From NCBI RefSeq assembly GCF_020991375.1, contig NZ_JAJLQZ010000028.1, forward strand, positions 1-48,557: a stretch of 48,557 bases of DNA, given 5' to 3'. The stretch is from Glycomyces amatae (GTDB lineage Bacteria > Actinomycetota > Actinomycetes > Mycobacteriales > Micromonosporaceae). Position 1 is the first letter of the stretch, and every line of letters begins with the position of its first letter. The notes under the pieces were generated by a model. The model saw only the letters and a program-made list of their open reading frames with translations, made no database searches and was not told the origin of the DNA. The position numbers and the translations under genes were made by a program. Below, piece by piece: positions 41,570-48,557 of this stretch.

Positions 41570-42862
41570 CTACTCCGTAACGCCTCGCCCAGAGGCAGTG
41601 GAAACATCGAATTGGCCGGTTACTGCGGCAGTAATCAACGCCTGCCATCTCTCTGTGATTAGGCGAATAGATCGCTCAATCGCACCCTGCAATTTCGAAT
41701 TGATACCTGCACCTGCATCCAGCTTGGATGCAATTTCAACTTGCAGCTTCAAAGGAACCTTCGGTACCAAGCAGTCTTTGACGACACCTGCAGGCAGATT
41801 GTTTGCCATCCCCTCTGCCCCAGAAATTCCGATCTTTATATGCTCACGATTCCAATGAGTTCGAAGCATGTGTGCAACGAATTCCGTATGCGCGCTCATC
41901 TTTTCGAGAGATATACGATATATCTTGTCACAAAGCAGCAAATTGTCCTCGGTAGACCCAACAATACCGACACTGCCAATCAGATCCACCGAACCACTCG
42001 CTCGAGACATCAGCAAGTCGCCTTGCCTCAGCAGATATTCGCGGCGAGGCACAATTTCAGAAGGAAGCGCTTTATGCTTGGAGGGATCGAAGACTCCGCC
42101 GTTTACCGCCCCGGCCTTGAGCACTCCCCATTCACCTTTTTCCACTGGCCGATCTTCGCATTGCGGCGACCAGCCCTGCTCGATTCTATTCATGAGATGA
42201 CGAAGCCTAATGACACCGAACTGATCGCTAAGCCGAGCACTTGTCTCGGACAACTCACTAATCCATTGAGATTGAAGCAAGTTGACTTGTTTCTTGCGCT
42301 CCACGATCAAGCGATCGAGACGCGACATCTCTACATCAAGGAATTCAGAAATCTTCCGCTGTTCCGCCACGGAAGGAACGGGAAGTTGAATTTCCTTCGC
42401 AACCTCCAAATTGATTCGAGCTCGAGTTGAACCGCGAGTCAAGGTAAGCACTAGTTCAGACACGACTGAAGAACTCAGCGCCCAAGCAGCAAACCGATGT
42501 GTAAGACGGTCTTCATCCAAACGCGCCCGGAAGCAATCCGCCTTGACGATTGCAGGACCAAGATCGTCTGGTGCTATACACGCCCGCCCAACAGGATGAT
42601 TGCCATCCCCCAGACCAGCAATTATTAGATCACCGGGCTTTACTTCATGCTGTCGAAGAAGACTAAAATAGTCCATCGGTATATAGGCGGAATCATCGTC
42701 TTTGAAATTAGCGGCTCCGATATTTCCCAAGCGAATCACGCGCGCGCCATTATCTGAGTAATGACTACTAGTGAGGGAACTACCAAAGGGGCCATCGGTG
42801 AGCTCATTCACGAAGCGACGCAATGGGTACGTCGGAAAAGAGCTTTCAATCGCAGCGGTCAT
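41570..42862 (-). CDS. hsdS: Type I restriction specificity subunit S
   Basis: Specificity subunit of 430 aa with two target-recognition domains: the first ends before the central conserved helices AEQRKISEFLDVEMSRLDRLIVERKKQVNLLQSQ, the second starts with RLRHLMNRIEQGWSPQ and ends in the distal helices ERSIRLITERWQALITAAVTGQ. The domains read the two halves of a bipartite target. ATG overlaps the hsdM stop (ATGA). The gene is visibly much lower in GC than hsdM and hsdR on either side, the sign of replacement by transfer or recombination of the recognition gene. The target sequence cannot be read from the protein. Confidence 0.95.
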   Translation of the reverse strand: MTAAIESSFPTYPLRRFVNELTDGPFGSSLTSSHYSDNGARVIRLGNIGAANFKDDDSAYIPMDYFSLLRQHEVKPGDLIIAGLGDGNHPVGRACIAPDDLGPAIVKADCFRARLDEDRLTHRFAAWALSSSVVSELVLTLTRGSTRARINLEVAKEIQLPVPSVAEQRKISEFLDVEMSRLDRLIVERKKQVNLLQSQWISELSETSARLSDQFGVIRLRHLMNRIEQGWSPQCEDRPVEKGEWGVLKAGAVNGGVFDPSKHKALPSEIVPRREYLLRQGDLLMSRASGSVDLIGSVGIVGSTEDNLLLCDKIYRISLEKMSAHTEFVAHMLRTHWNREHIKIGISGAEGMANNLPAGVVKDCLVPKVPLKLQVEIASKLDAGAGINSKLQGAIERSIRLITERWQALITAAVTGQFDVSTASGRGVTE

Positions 42863-44946
42863 TCGGTGACCTCGCTCAGCAAGACTTGAATCTCGACTTC
42901 GAGCTGTCTGAGCTCTGCATCGATCTCAGCCAACGGCCTCGGAGGCTTGTAGACATAGAAGTGCCTTGTGAAGGGGATTTCGTAGCCGATCTTCGTCTTG
43001 GAGTGATCGATCCAGGCGTCGGGAACATGCGGCAGAACCTCGCGCTTGAGGTACTCCTCTACGTCCTCGTCCAGCGGGACGTTCTCGTAGTCTCTCAGGT
43101 CTGCATCCGGCTCGGGGCCGCCCTTAATCTTCTGCTCTTCGCCTTCCGGGGCCCGGATGCCGATCGCATCCCGAAGCGCCTTGTTGAAGGGCGTTCCCGC
43201 CGGCCAGGTCAGACCGGCGGCGACCACCGCATCCTTGAGAGCAGTCCAAGCCTCCGCCTTCGTCTCCCAACGCTCGCCCAGCAACGGCCGCAGCGCCTCC
43301 ATGAACGGCTTCATTTCTTCCCAGACCAAAGCGCCAAGGCGACCCTCGTCTTCCTCGGAGAGCTTCGCTCGACCCGCGACCTTCTTCGCCAGCTCGGGCT
43401 CCCAACGCAGCGCCTTCTCTTCCCAGAGTCTCTGTAGAGCTTTGGCCTCCAACAGCGCACTGAACGTCTCGTTATTCAGTTCGAACCGCAGCTTCAGCGG
43501 CCGCTCGACCGTGATCCTTCGATACCCGAAGTCCTCGTTCTTGAAAACCTTCACCTTGCCGTGCAGTGGATGCTCCGGGTCTCCCGCGACCTCGATCGCG
43601 TCCCCGTACAGCTTGGTGATCTCCTTGATCTGGTCCGCCGTCAGGTGTTTCCGCTTGTCCCCCAGTGACTTCCGCATCTTCTGCCAGTACTCCCGCGCGT
43701 CCAGCAGCACGACCTTGCCCTTGTGCTCAGGCTTCTTGCGGTTCGTCAAGATCCAGAAGTAGGTCGAAATGCCGGTGTTGTAGAACAACTGGTCCGGTAG
43801 GGCCACGACCGCCTCCAGCCAGTCGTTCTCCAGGATCCACTGGCGGATCTTCGACTCCCCCGACTCCGCCGCGCCCGTGAACAGCGGCGAGCCGTTGAAG
43901 ACGATCGCGATCCGGCTGCCACCGGTGCTCACCGGCTTCATCTTCGAGATCATGTGCTGCAGGAACAGCAGCGACCCGTCGTTGATGCGTGGCAGGCCCG
44001 CGCCGAAGCGTCCGCTCTCGCCCTCGTTCTTGTGCTCGTACTCGACCTCGTCCTTGACCTTCTTCCACTCCACGCCGAACGGCGGGTTGGCGAGCATGTA
44101 GTCGAACTTCTCGCGCTTGTGGCCGTCGTCGGAGAAGGAGTTCCCGAAGGCGATGTGCTCCGGATTCTGGCCCTTGATCATCAGGTCCGACCGGCAGATC
44201 GCCCAGGACTCGGGGTTGAGCTCCTGGCCGAACACCTCGACCGTCGCGTCCTTGTTATGCGCCCTGATGTGCTCGTCCGCAGCGCTCAGCATCCCTCCGG
44301 TGCCGCACGCCGGATCCAGAATCCGACGGCCCACGCCGGGCACGGCCAGCGCGTCGCCGTCGGGCTCGATCAAGAGGTTCACCATCAGCTCGATGACCTC
44401 GCGCGGCGTGAAGTGCTCGCCGGCGGTCTCGTTGGACTGCTCGGAGAAACGCCTGATCAGCTCCTCGAAGACGTAGCCCATCTGGTGGTTCGAGACCATC
44501 TCGGGCCGCACGTCGAGGTCCGCGAACTTGGCCACCACCTGATACAGCAGGTTCGCCTCGTCGAGGCGCTTGACCTGCGCCGCGAAGTCGTACTTCTCCA
44601 TGACCTCGCGGGCGTCCTTCGAGAACGCCGCCACGTACTCGTTGAGGTGCGCGGCGGCGTGGGTCGCGTCGTTCAGGATCTTCTTGAGCGTGTAGTCGCT
44701 CGCGTTGTAGAACTGGTGCCCTGCAGCCCGCTTCAGGAAGTAGTTGTCGTCGAGGTCCTGCGTGTCGAGCCCCTCGGCCTTCGCGTTGACCTGGTCGCGG
44801 GTTGGCTCCAGCACGCACTCCAGGCGTCGCAGCACCGTGAACGGCAGGATCACCTTGCCGTAGTCGGACTGCTTGTAGTCGCCGCGCAGCAGGTCGGCGA
44901 CCGACCAGGCGTGGTTGGCGAGTTCGGTGTGCTTGCTGGTGTTCAA
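42859..44946 (-). CDS. hsdM: Type I DNA methyltransferase subunit M
   Basis: Adenine-N6 methyltransferase of 695 aa. The HsdM_N helical domain is at the start (NHAWSVADLLRGDYKQSDYGKVILPFTVLRRLECVL), SAM-binding motif DPACGTGG at 211-218, catalytic NPPF at 287-290. A C-terminal extension beyond residue 480 is helical. TTG at 44946 is the likely start, with AAGGA upstream. It modifies host DNA with HsdS and forms the core of the restriction complex. Its motifs are intact, in contrast with the methylase-like gene just upstream. Confidence 0.96.
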   Translation of the reverse strand: MNTSKHTELANHAWSVADLLRGDYKQSDYGKVILPFTVLRRLECVLEPTRDQVNAKAEGLDTQDLDDNYFLKRAAGHQFYNASDYTLKKILNDATHAAAHLNEYVAAFSKDAREVMEKYDFAAQVKRLDEANLLYQVVAKFADLDVRPEMVSNHQMGYVFEELIRRFSEQSNETAGEHFTPREVIELMVNLLIEPDGDALAVPGVGRRILDPACGTGGMLSAADEHIRAHNKDATVEVFGQELNPESWAICRSDLMIKGQNPEHIAFGNSFSDDGHKREKFDYMLANPPFGVEWKKVKDEVEYEHKNEGESGRFGAGLPRINDGSLLFLQHMISKMKPVSTGGSRIAIVFNGSPLFTGAAESGESKIRQWILENDWLEAVVALPDQLFYNTGISTYFWILTNRKKPEHKGKVVLLDAREYWQKMRKSLGDKRKHLTADQIKEITKLYGDAIEVAGDPEHPLHGKVKVFKNEDFGYRRITVERPLKLRFELNNETFSALLEAKALQRLWEEKALRWEPELAKKVAGRAKLSEEDEGRLGALVWEEMKPFMEALRPLLGERWETKAEAWTALKDAVVAAGLTWPAGTPFNKALRDAIGIRAPEGEEQKIKGGPEPDADLRDYENVPLDEDVEEYLKREVLPHVPDAWIDHSKTKIGYEIPFTRHFYVYKPPRPLAEIDAELRQLEVEIQVLLSEVTE

Positions 44947-44995
44947 GGTGTTCCTTCCGGGATCCGGGGAGACGAGGGAGGGCGCGCCGGGGCGT

Positions 44996-47074
44996 TCAGT
45001 CTATGTTGTCCGGTCGGGGGCGAGGGTCGTCCGGGCCGTGCGGGGTCATCCAGCCGTCCACCAGCCCCCTGCTCAGGGCCTGTACGAAGCGGTCGGTGAA
45101 CTCCCGGGCGCTCCGGCCCAGCTTCTGCACCGCGTACAGTTCGCGGAACATCCGTCCGTACCGTCGCTGCTCGTCGAGCGGGAAGATCGGCACGCGGAGC
45201 TGCCGGATGTCGACTCGGACCGAGCTCCGGGGCCGCGCCCGCTCATAGCCGACGTACTCGGTGCCGAGGAAGCCCGCGAGGAACCACGAGTCGAATCGCG
45301 CCGGGTCCGGCCGCAGCACCACATGCCAGGACATCGCCTCGCGTCCCAGGTCCTCCTGCTCGACCACCCAGCAGGGGAAGCGGCGGAGCCTGGAGGGTTC
45401 GGGGAGCATCACGTCGCCCTCTTCGAGGGGCAGGCGCTCCTTCGAGTCCCGGGCCTCCCCCGCCACCTCGCCGCCGCGCGGCGTGGGCTTCGCGGTCGCC
45501 GACCGCACGATCCGAACCGCCTCGCCGCGTTCCAGGTCGCCTATGCGGACCGAACGCCAGGTGCGCGGGTCGCCCTCGGTGACGTCCAGATCCAGGGACC
45601 TGCTCAATTCGATGAGCCGGTTGGCGCCGTCGACCAGGTGCGTTCGCAGATCCGTCGACAGCTTCATGTAGTCGACGGCGCTCGTCGCGGGAGGCCTGGG
45701 TCTGACGTGCCGGTTCGGCGCGAAGTCGACGTCGTCGGCGAGCAGATCGATCGCCCGTACCCGCTTGATGCGGGCGGGCGAGGAGGCCTCGTCGGCGTGC
45801 AGCTGGTCCCAGAGTCTCAACACCTCGTCGCGCAGCGCGGGCGGGTCCAGGGATCGACGGCCGCGCTCTCGGCCGCTGCCTCGGCTCTCAGCGGGTTCGG
45901 CGCAGTCGAGGAACAGGACCGGTCCGGCCTCCGCGTCCGGCTCGGGCCGGCGCAGCACCCACAGATGCGGCTGGAGTCCTGAGTAGACCCCGGGGAAGGA
46001 CGGCAGCGCGATCACCGCCCGGACCGCTCCCGACGTCACCATCGCGGCTCTGATGCGCCGCGCCTGCGGGCGCCAGGCGAGCGCCGGGGGCATGAGCAGT
46101 GCCGCGAGGCCGCCGGGCCGCAGATGCGCGAGGCAGTGCTGCGCCCACGCCAGCGCGCCGTCCTTCCGGTCGGGCACGCCGTAGGTCCACCGCGGGTCGC
46201 CGACGAGTTCGTCATGGTTCCAGTCGGGGTCGACCGCGAGGAGGTTGCAGACCACGGCGTCGACTCGAAGGTCGGGGTCAGGGTCTTCCTTGAGGCTGTG
46301 CGCGACTCGCGCGCCTATACGCGTGTCGGCCTTGACCGTCCTGATGCGGGAGCAGGACTGCACGAGGAGGTTGCGCCGGTCGGATTGCAGATGGATGGTC
46401 TTGACCTCGACCTTGGCGGCGGCCTGCACCAGTTGGCCGCTGCTGGAAGCGGGGTTGAGGAGCGAGCCCGGTGGGGTTCTGCGGTCGCGGAACGTCAGCC
46501 GGACCATGAGTTCGGCGATCGGCAGGGGCATGGTGAACGCGGCTCTCGCGGCGCCGGACTCCGCCTCGACCAGGAAATCGAGCGTCCTGGTCGATCCGTG
46601 CTCGACGATGCTGTCGAGAAGGTCCCGGACCAGCGGGAGGTCGCCGGAGTCGATCTGCGGTGAGACGACGTCCGGGTCCGACATGGTGGCGTCGGCTTCG
46701 TTCAAGGCGGAGACGGCGGCGCCCAGCTTCTCATCGGATTTGAGCGCCAACTGGGCGAGTTCGGCGCCGGGTCTCCCTGCGACACCGCCGAGGACGGTCA
46801 TGAGCCGTTCGGTGATGGACGGGTCGGCCAGCGACGCGGAGCGCACCCGCTCGCGGAGGAGATCGGCGGCCGTGGGCTCGGGCAGCTTCCCGTTCTCGGT
46901 CAACCAGACGTGGACCGCTTCCCAGTCGTAGCCGGGACTCGACGTGGTGCCGCCGGCCGGTTCGGGGAAGTCGGGGTGTCTCCTGCGCCAGTTGCTCACC
47001 GTCGCTCGCGTCACCGCGGCCCTGCGGGCGATCTCAGCCGCCGTCACGAACTCGGTCGGCGATGGCTCGGACAT
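44996..47074 (-). CDS. HTH-bearing, apparently degenerate methylase-like protein
   Basis: Protein of 692 aa that heads the restriction operon. The N-terminal helix-turn-helix (EFVTAAEIARRAAVTRATVSNWRRRHPDFPEP, residues 8-40) is like those of actinobacterial N-6 DNA methylases. Next comes a methylase-like fold beginning FTMPLPIAELMVRL, but the SAM motif reads NPASSSG (207-213) instead of DPACGTG, and motif IV reads NLLA (277-280) instead of NPPF. The C-terminal part contains a domain like a type I specificity subunit (GDLERGEAVRIV, KERLPLEEGDVMLPEPS, SVRVDIRQLRVPIFPLDEQRRYGRMF). Catalysis is probably lost while DNA binding may remain. It is followed by hsdM after 49 bp. A regulator or accessory subunit is the inferred role. 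ATG with GGAG five bases upstream. Confidence 0.8.
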   Translation of the reverse strand: MSEPSPTEFVTAAEIARRAAVTRATVSNWRRRHPDFPEPAGGTTSSPGYDWEAVHVWLTENGKLPEPTAADLLRERVRSASLADPSITERLMTVLGGVAGRPGAELAQLALKSDEKLGAAVSALNEADATMSDPDVVSPQIDSGDLPLVRDLLDSIVEHGSTRTLDFLVEAESGAARAAFTMPLPIAELMVRLTFRDRRTPPGSLLNPASSSGQLVQAAAKVEVKTIHLQSDRRNLLVQSCSRIRTVKADTRIGARVAHSLKEDPDPDLRVDAVVCNLLAVDPDWNHDELVGDPRWTYGVPDRKDGALAWAQHCLAHLRPGGLAALLMPPALAWRPQARRIRAAMVTSGAVRAVIALPSFPGVYSGLQPHLWVLRRPEPDAEAGPVLFLDCAEPAESRGSGRERGRRSLDPPALRDEVLRLWDQLHADEASSPARIKRVRAIDLLADDVDFAPNRHVRPRPPATSAVDYMKLSTDLRTHLVDGANRLIELSRSLDLDVTEGDPRTWRSVRIGDLERGEAVRIVRSATAKPTPRGGEVAGEARDSKERLPLEEGDVMLPEPSRLRRFPCWVVEQEDLGREAMSWHVVLRPDPARFDSWFLAGFLGTEYVGYERARPRSSVRVDIRQLRVPIFPLDEQRRYGRMFRELYAVQKLGRSAREFTDRFVQALSRGLVDGWMTPHGPDDPRPRPDNID

Positions 47075-47115
47075 TGAAACTCCAGGTCAGCAACAAGAAC
47101 AGGGTGGCGGATACC

Positions 47116-47143
47116 ACTATACCCGAATACCGACCAAGATCAA
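47116..47143 (-). promoter_or_regulatory. Promoter of the restriction operon
   Basis: On the minus strand TTGATC (47138-47143), 16 bp, TATAGT (47116-47121); start of transcription should be near 47109, about 35 nt before the ATG at 47074. It is back-to-back with the divergent promoter, the -35 boxes being two bases apart. Three copies of ATACC lie between the -10 box and the -35 box. Confidence 0.65.
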
Positions 47144-47145
47144 GT

Positions 47146-47173
47146 TTGACGGTGCTTTCAATCGTGCTATGGT
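47146..47173 (+). promoter_or_regulatory. Promoter of the DndB-like gene
   Basis: TTGACG (47146-47151), 16 bp, TATGGT (47168-47173). Divergent from the promoter at 47116-47143. A protein bound over the shared -35 region would control both operons. The leader to the TTG start is about 95 nt. Confidence 0.6.
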
Positions 47174-47273
47174 TCCAAAACGTTCATGACCTCGCGTCAG
47201 GTTCGACGCGTCACGGCATCCGCCGGCGCAAGTCCGACCACCCGGCACCCGCCTCTCCGAAAGGACACCTCCC

Positions 47274-48497
47274 TTGTTCCAGATGCCGAGCACCGCACCC
47301 GAGGGCATCCGCCTCACCGTCATCCCCAACCGCTCGCACGCCGCCGTGGGTGTCATGGGCGTCACTACCCTGCTGCAACTGGTCCCTTCGCCGAAGAAGG
47401 AGGAGAGCGCCCAGGCGCTCAAGCACGCCGATGTCTTCATGCAGCGCCACGCCATCATCAGGGCCGAAGTGCAGCGCGTCCTCAAGGGATCGAAGGGCAA
47501 GAACGTCGAGCCCTATGCGCGGTACCTCGCCGAAGCGCTCAACGGCGAGTACGGCGAGGCCTACTCGACGCCGCCGATCACCCTGTGGCTGGCCGGCGAC
47601 GCCCAGTCCGTCAGCGGGGAGATCGTCCCCGACACCGGCATCTGCAACGTCATCGTCAACCCGAGCTCCCCGGTGGTGGCGATCGACGGCGAGACGCAGG
47701 TGACGGCCTGGCACGAGCTCTCGACGAATCCCGAGAAGTACGGCATCACGTTCGAGCAGATCCAGTCCGCGCGCGTGCCGTTCGAGATCTACTTCGACAT
47801 CACGGTCGACGACGCCCGGCAGATCTTCCACGACCGCAACGTGAAGGGCGTCGCGGTGTCCAAGAACCTCTCGATGTCGATGGACCAGCGGGATCTCGCG
47901 ACCCAGATCGCCCGGCGCCTGGTGGACACGGTCAAGGTCGAACAGGACGGGAAGTACCGCCCGCTGCGGGAGCTCGTCGAGTTCCGCGAGCGTCAGCTGA
48001 CCAGGTCGACGGGCGCGATCGTGACCCTTTCCGCCCTGCGCGACCTGGTCCTGAGCAGCATCCACGGCCGCAAGGGCATCGGCATGTCCGCCACCGACAC
48101 CGCGGGCGAAGCCCTCCCCGGCGGCGTGTCGTCGAACCAGATGAAGGAGGAACTCCTGCCGATCCTCACGGTCCTGCTCGACCGCCTCTACCCGCACCTG
48201 ACCGGGGAGACGGTGGTCAGCTCACCTGCCGTCCTGGCAGGACTCGGGGTGGCAGTGCACCGCTCGGTCAGCTGGTCGACCGAAGGCCCGGCGTTGACAC
48301 GGCAGGACCTGATCGACCTTGTTGACTCCGTCCAGTGGGCGCGCGACGTTCGATTCTGGGACGGCATCGCGGGCAACGTGTCGAAGACGGGCGCCCTCAG
48401 CTTCGGCGGCGGCACGAAGATCCATGGCAGCCGCGTCGCCGACGCCCTGCTCGACCCCGACTCGGCGAACGGCCGCAAGATCCGGGGCTGGAACTGA
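47274..48497 (+). CDS. DGQHR/DndB-like protein with a DGETQ variant
   Basis: Protein of 407 aa, cytoplasmic. The centre reads VVAIDGETQVTAWHELS (residues 134-150), the position where DndB and DGQHR-domain proteins have a DGQHR-like motif; the following PFEIYFDITVDDARQIFHDRNVKGVAVSKNLSMSMDQRD matches the next conserved stretch of that superfamily. DndB represses phosphorothioate-modification genes, and related proteins occur with other DNA-modification systems. Here Gln-His-Arg is replaced by Glu-Thr-Gln, so the activity may differ. TTG at 47274 has AAAGGA at correct spacing; ATG at 47283 is the alternative. No dnd genes are in the window. A role as regulator or partner of the divergent restriction operon is inferred. 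Confidence 0.7.
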   Translation: MFQMPSTAPEGIRLTVIPNRSHAAVGVMGVTTLLQLVPSPKKEESAQALKHADVFMQRHAIIRAEVQRVLKGSKGKNVEPYARYLAEALNGEYGEAYSTPPITLWLAGDAQSVSGEIVPDTGICNVIVNPSSPVVAIDGETQVTAWHELSTNPEKYGITFEQIQSARVPFEIYFDITVDDARQIFHDRNVKGVAVSKNLSMSMDQRDLATQIARRLVDTVKVEQDGKYRPLRELVEFRERQLTRSTGAIVTLSALRDLVLSSIHGRKGIGMSATDTAGEALPGGVSSNQMKEELLPILTVLLDRLYPHLTGETVVSSPAVLAGLGVAVHRSVSWSTEGPALTRQDLIDLVDSVQWARDVRFWDGIAGNVSKTGALSFGGGTKIHGSRVADALLDPDSANGRKIRGWN

Positions 48498-48525
48498 CCG
48501 GAGTCCTAGCGAAGAACACGGGCGT

Positions 48526-48557
<32 letters not shown>

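Overview
This 48.6 kb window comes from a high-GC actinomycete chromosome. The evidence is G/C-ending codons almost throughout, frequent GTG/TTG starts, several apparently leaderless genes with TAnnnT -10 boxes, an XRE/DUF397 regulator pair, a LuxR-type two-component system, TAP-like secreted hydrolases, and a sugar ABC operon without its own ATPase. The genus cannot be fixed from sequence alone. The window ends in 32 consecutive G, which looks like a contig-end sequencing artefact.

Layout. (1) 1-12.4 kb, ordinary accessory genes: an HTH/NB-ARC/TPR regulator, a Tat-type NlpC/P60-like peptidase, a lipoprotein, a membrane protein, a sensor kinase/NarL-type regulator pair, a TetR regulator with an FAD monooxygenase whose consensus promoter contains a palindrome, an AlkZ-like winged-helix protein, and a secreted TAP-family hydrolase. 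(2) 12.4-20.7 kb, a sugar-utilisation locus on the minus strand: GH127 arabinofuranosidase, LplA/YtcQ-type binding protein, two permeases and a DUF624 protein, with two overlapping LacI regulators upstream. (3) 21.3-25.3 kb, lower-GC accessory DNA: a RelA/SpoT-fold protein with a small partner gene and a structured leader, then an unusual operon of membrane kinase, response regulator and a small membrane-anchored Cys-containing protein. (4) 25.4-33.3 kb, a complete type II Wadjet plasmid-defence operon, jetABCD. (5) 33.4-38.3 kb, an internally deleted AAA_14/DUF4143 pseudogene, two small coupled genes of unknown function behind a strong stem-loop, an XRE/DUF397 pair and a soluble Ser/Thr kinase with TPR-like repeats. 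(6) 38.3-48.5 kb, a type I restriction-modification operon (hsdM, hsdS, hsdR) headed by an HTH-bearing methylase homologue whose SAM-binding and catalytic motifs look destroyed, with a divergent DndB/DGQHR-like gene.

How the parts may work together. From about 21 to 48.5 kb the window is a defence island: Wadjet against plasmids, type I RM against foreign DNA, a candidate alarmone toxin pair, and kinase/two-component signalling between them. The most interesting leads are: the catalytically degenerate methylase that may act as regulator or accessory subunit of the RM system, opposite a DndB-like gene; the RelA/SpoT-fold pair, whose first gene has its Shine-Dalgarno inside a hairpin while the second has its own leaderless promoter; and a two-component/anchored-protein operon next to Wadjet, with the same 10-bp palindrome GGTTGCAACC before the kinase gene and before jetA, which suggests regulated Wadjet expression.
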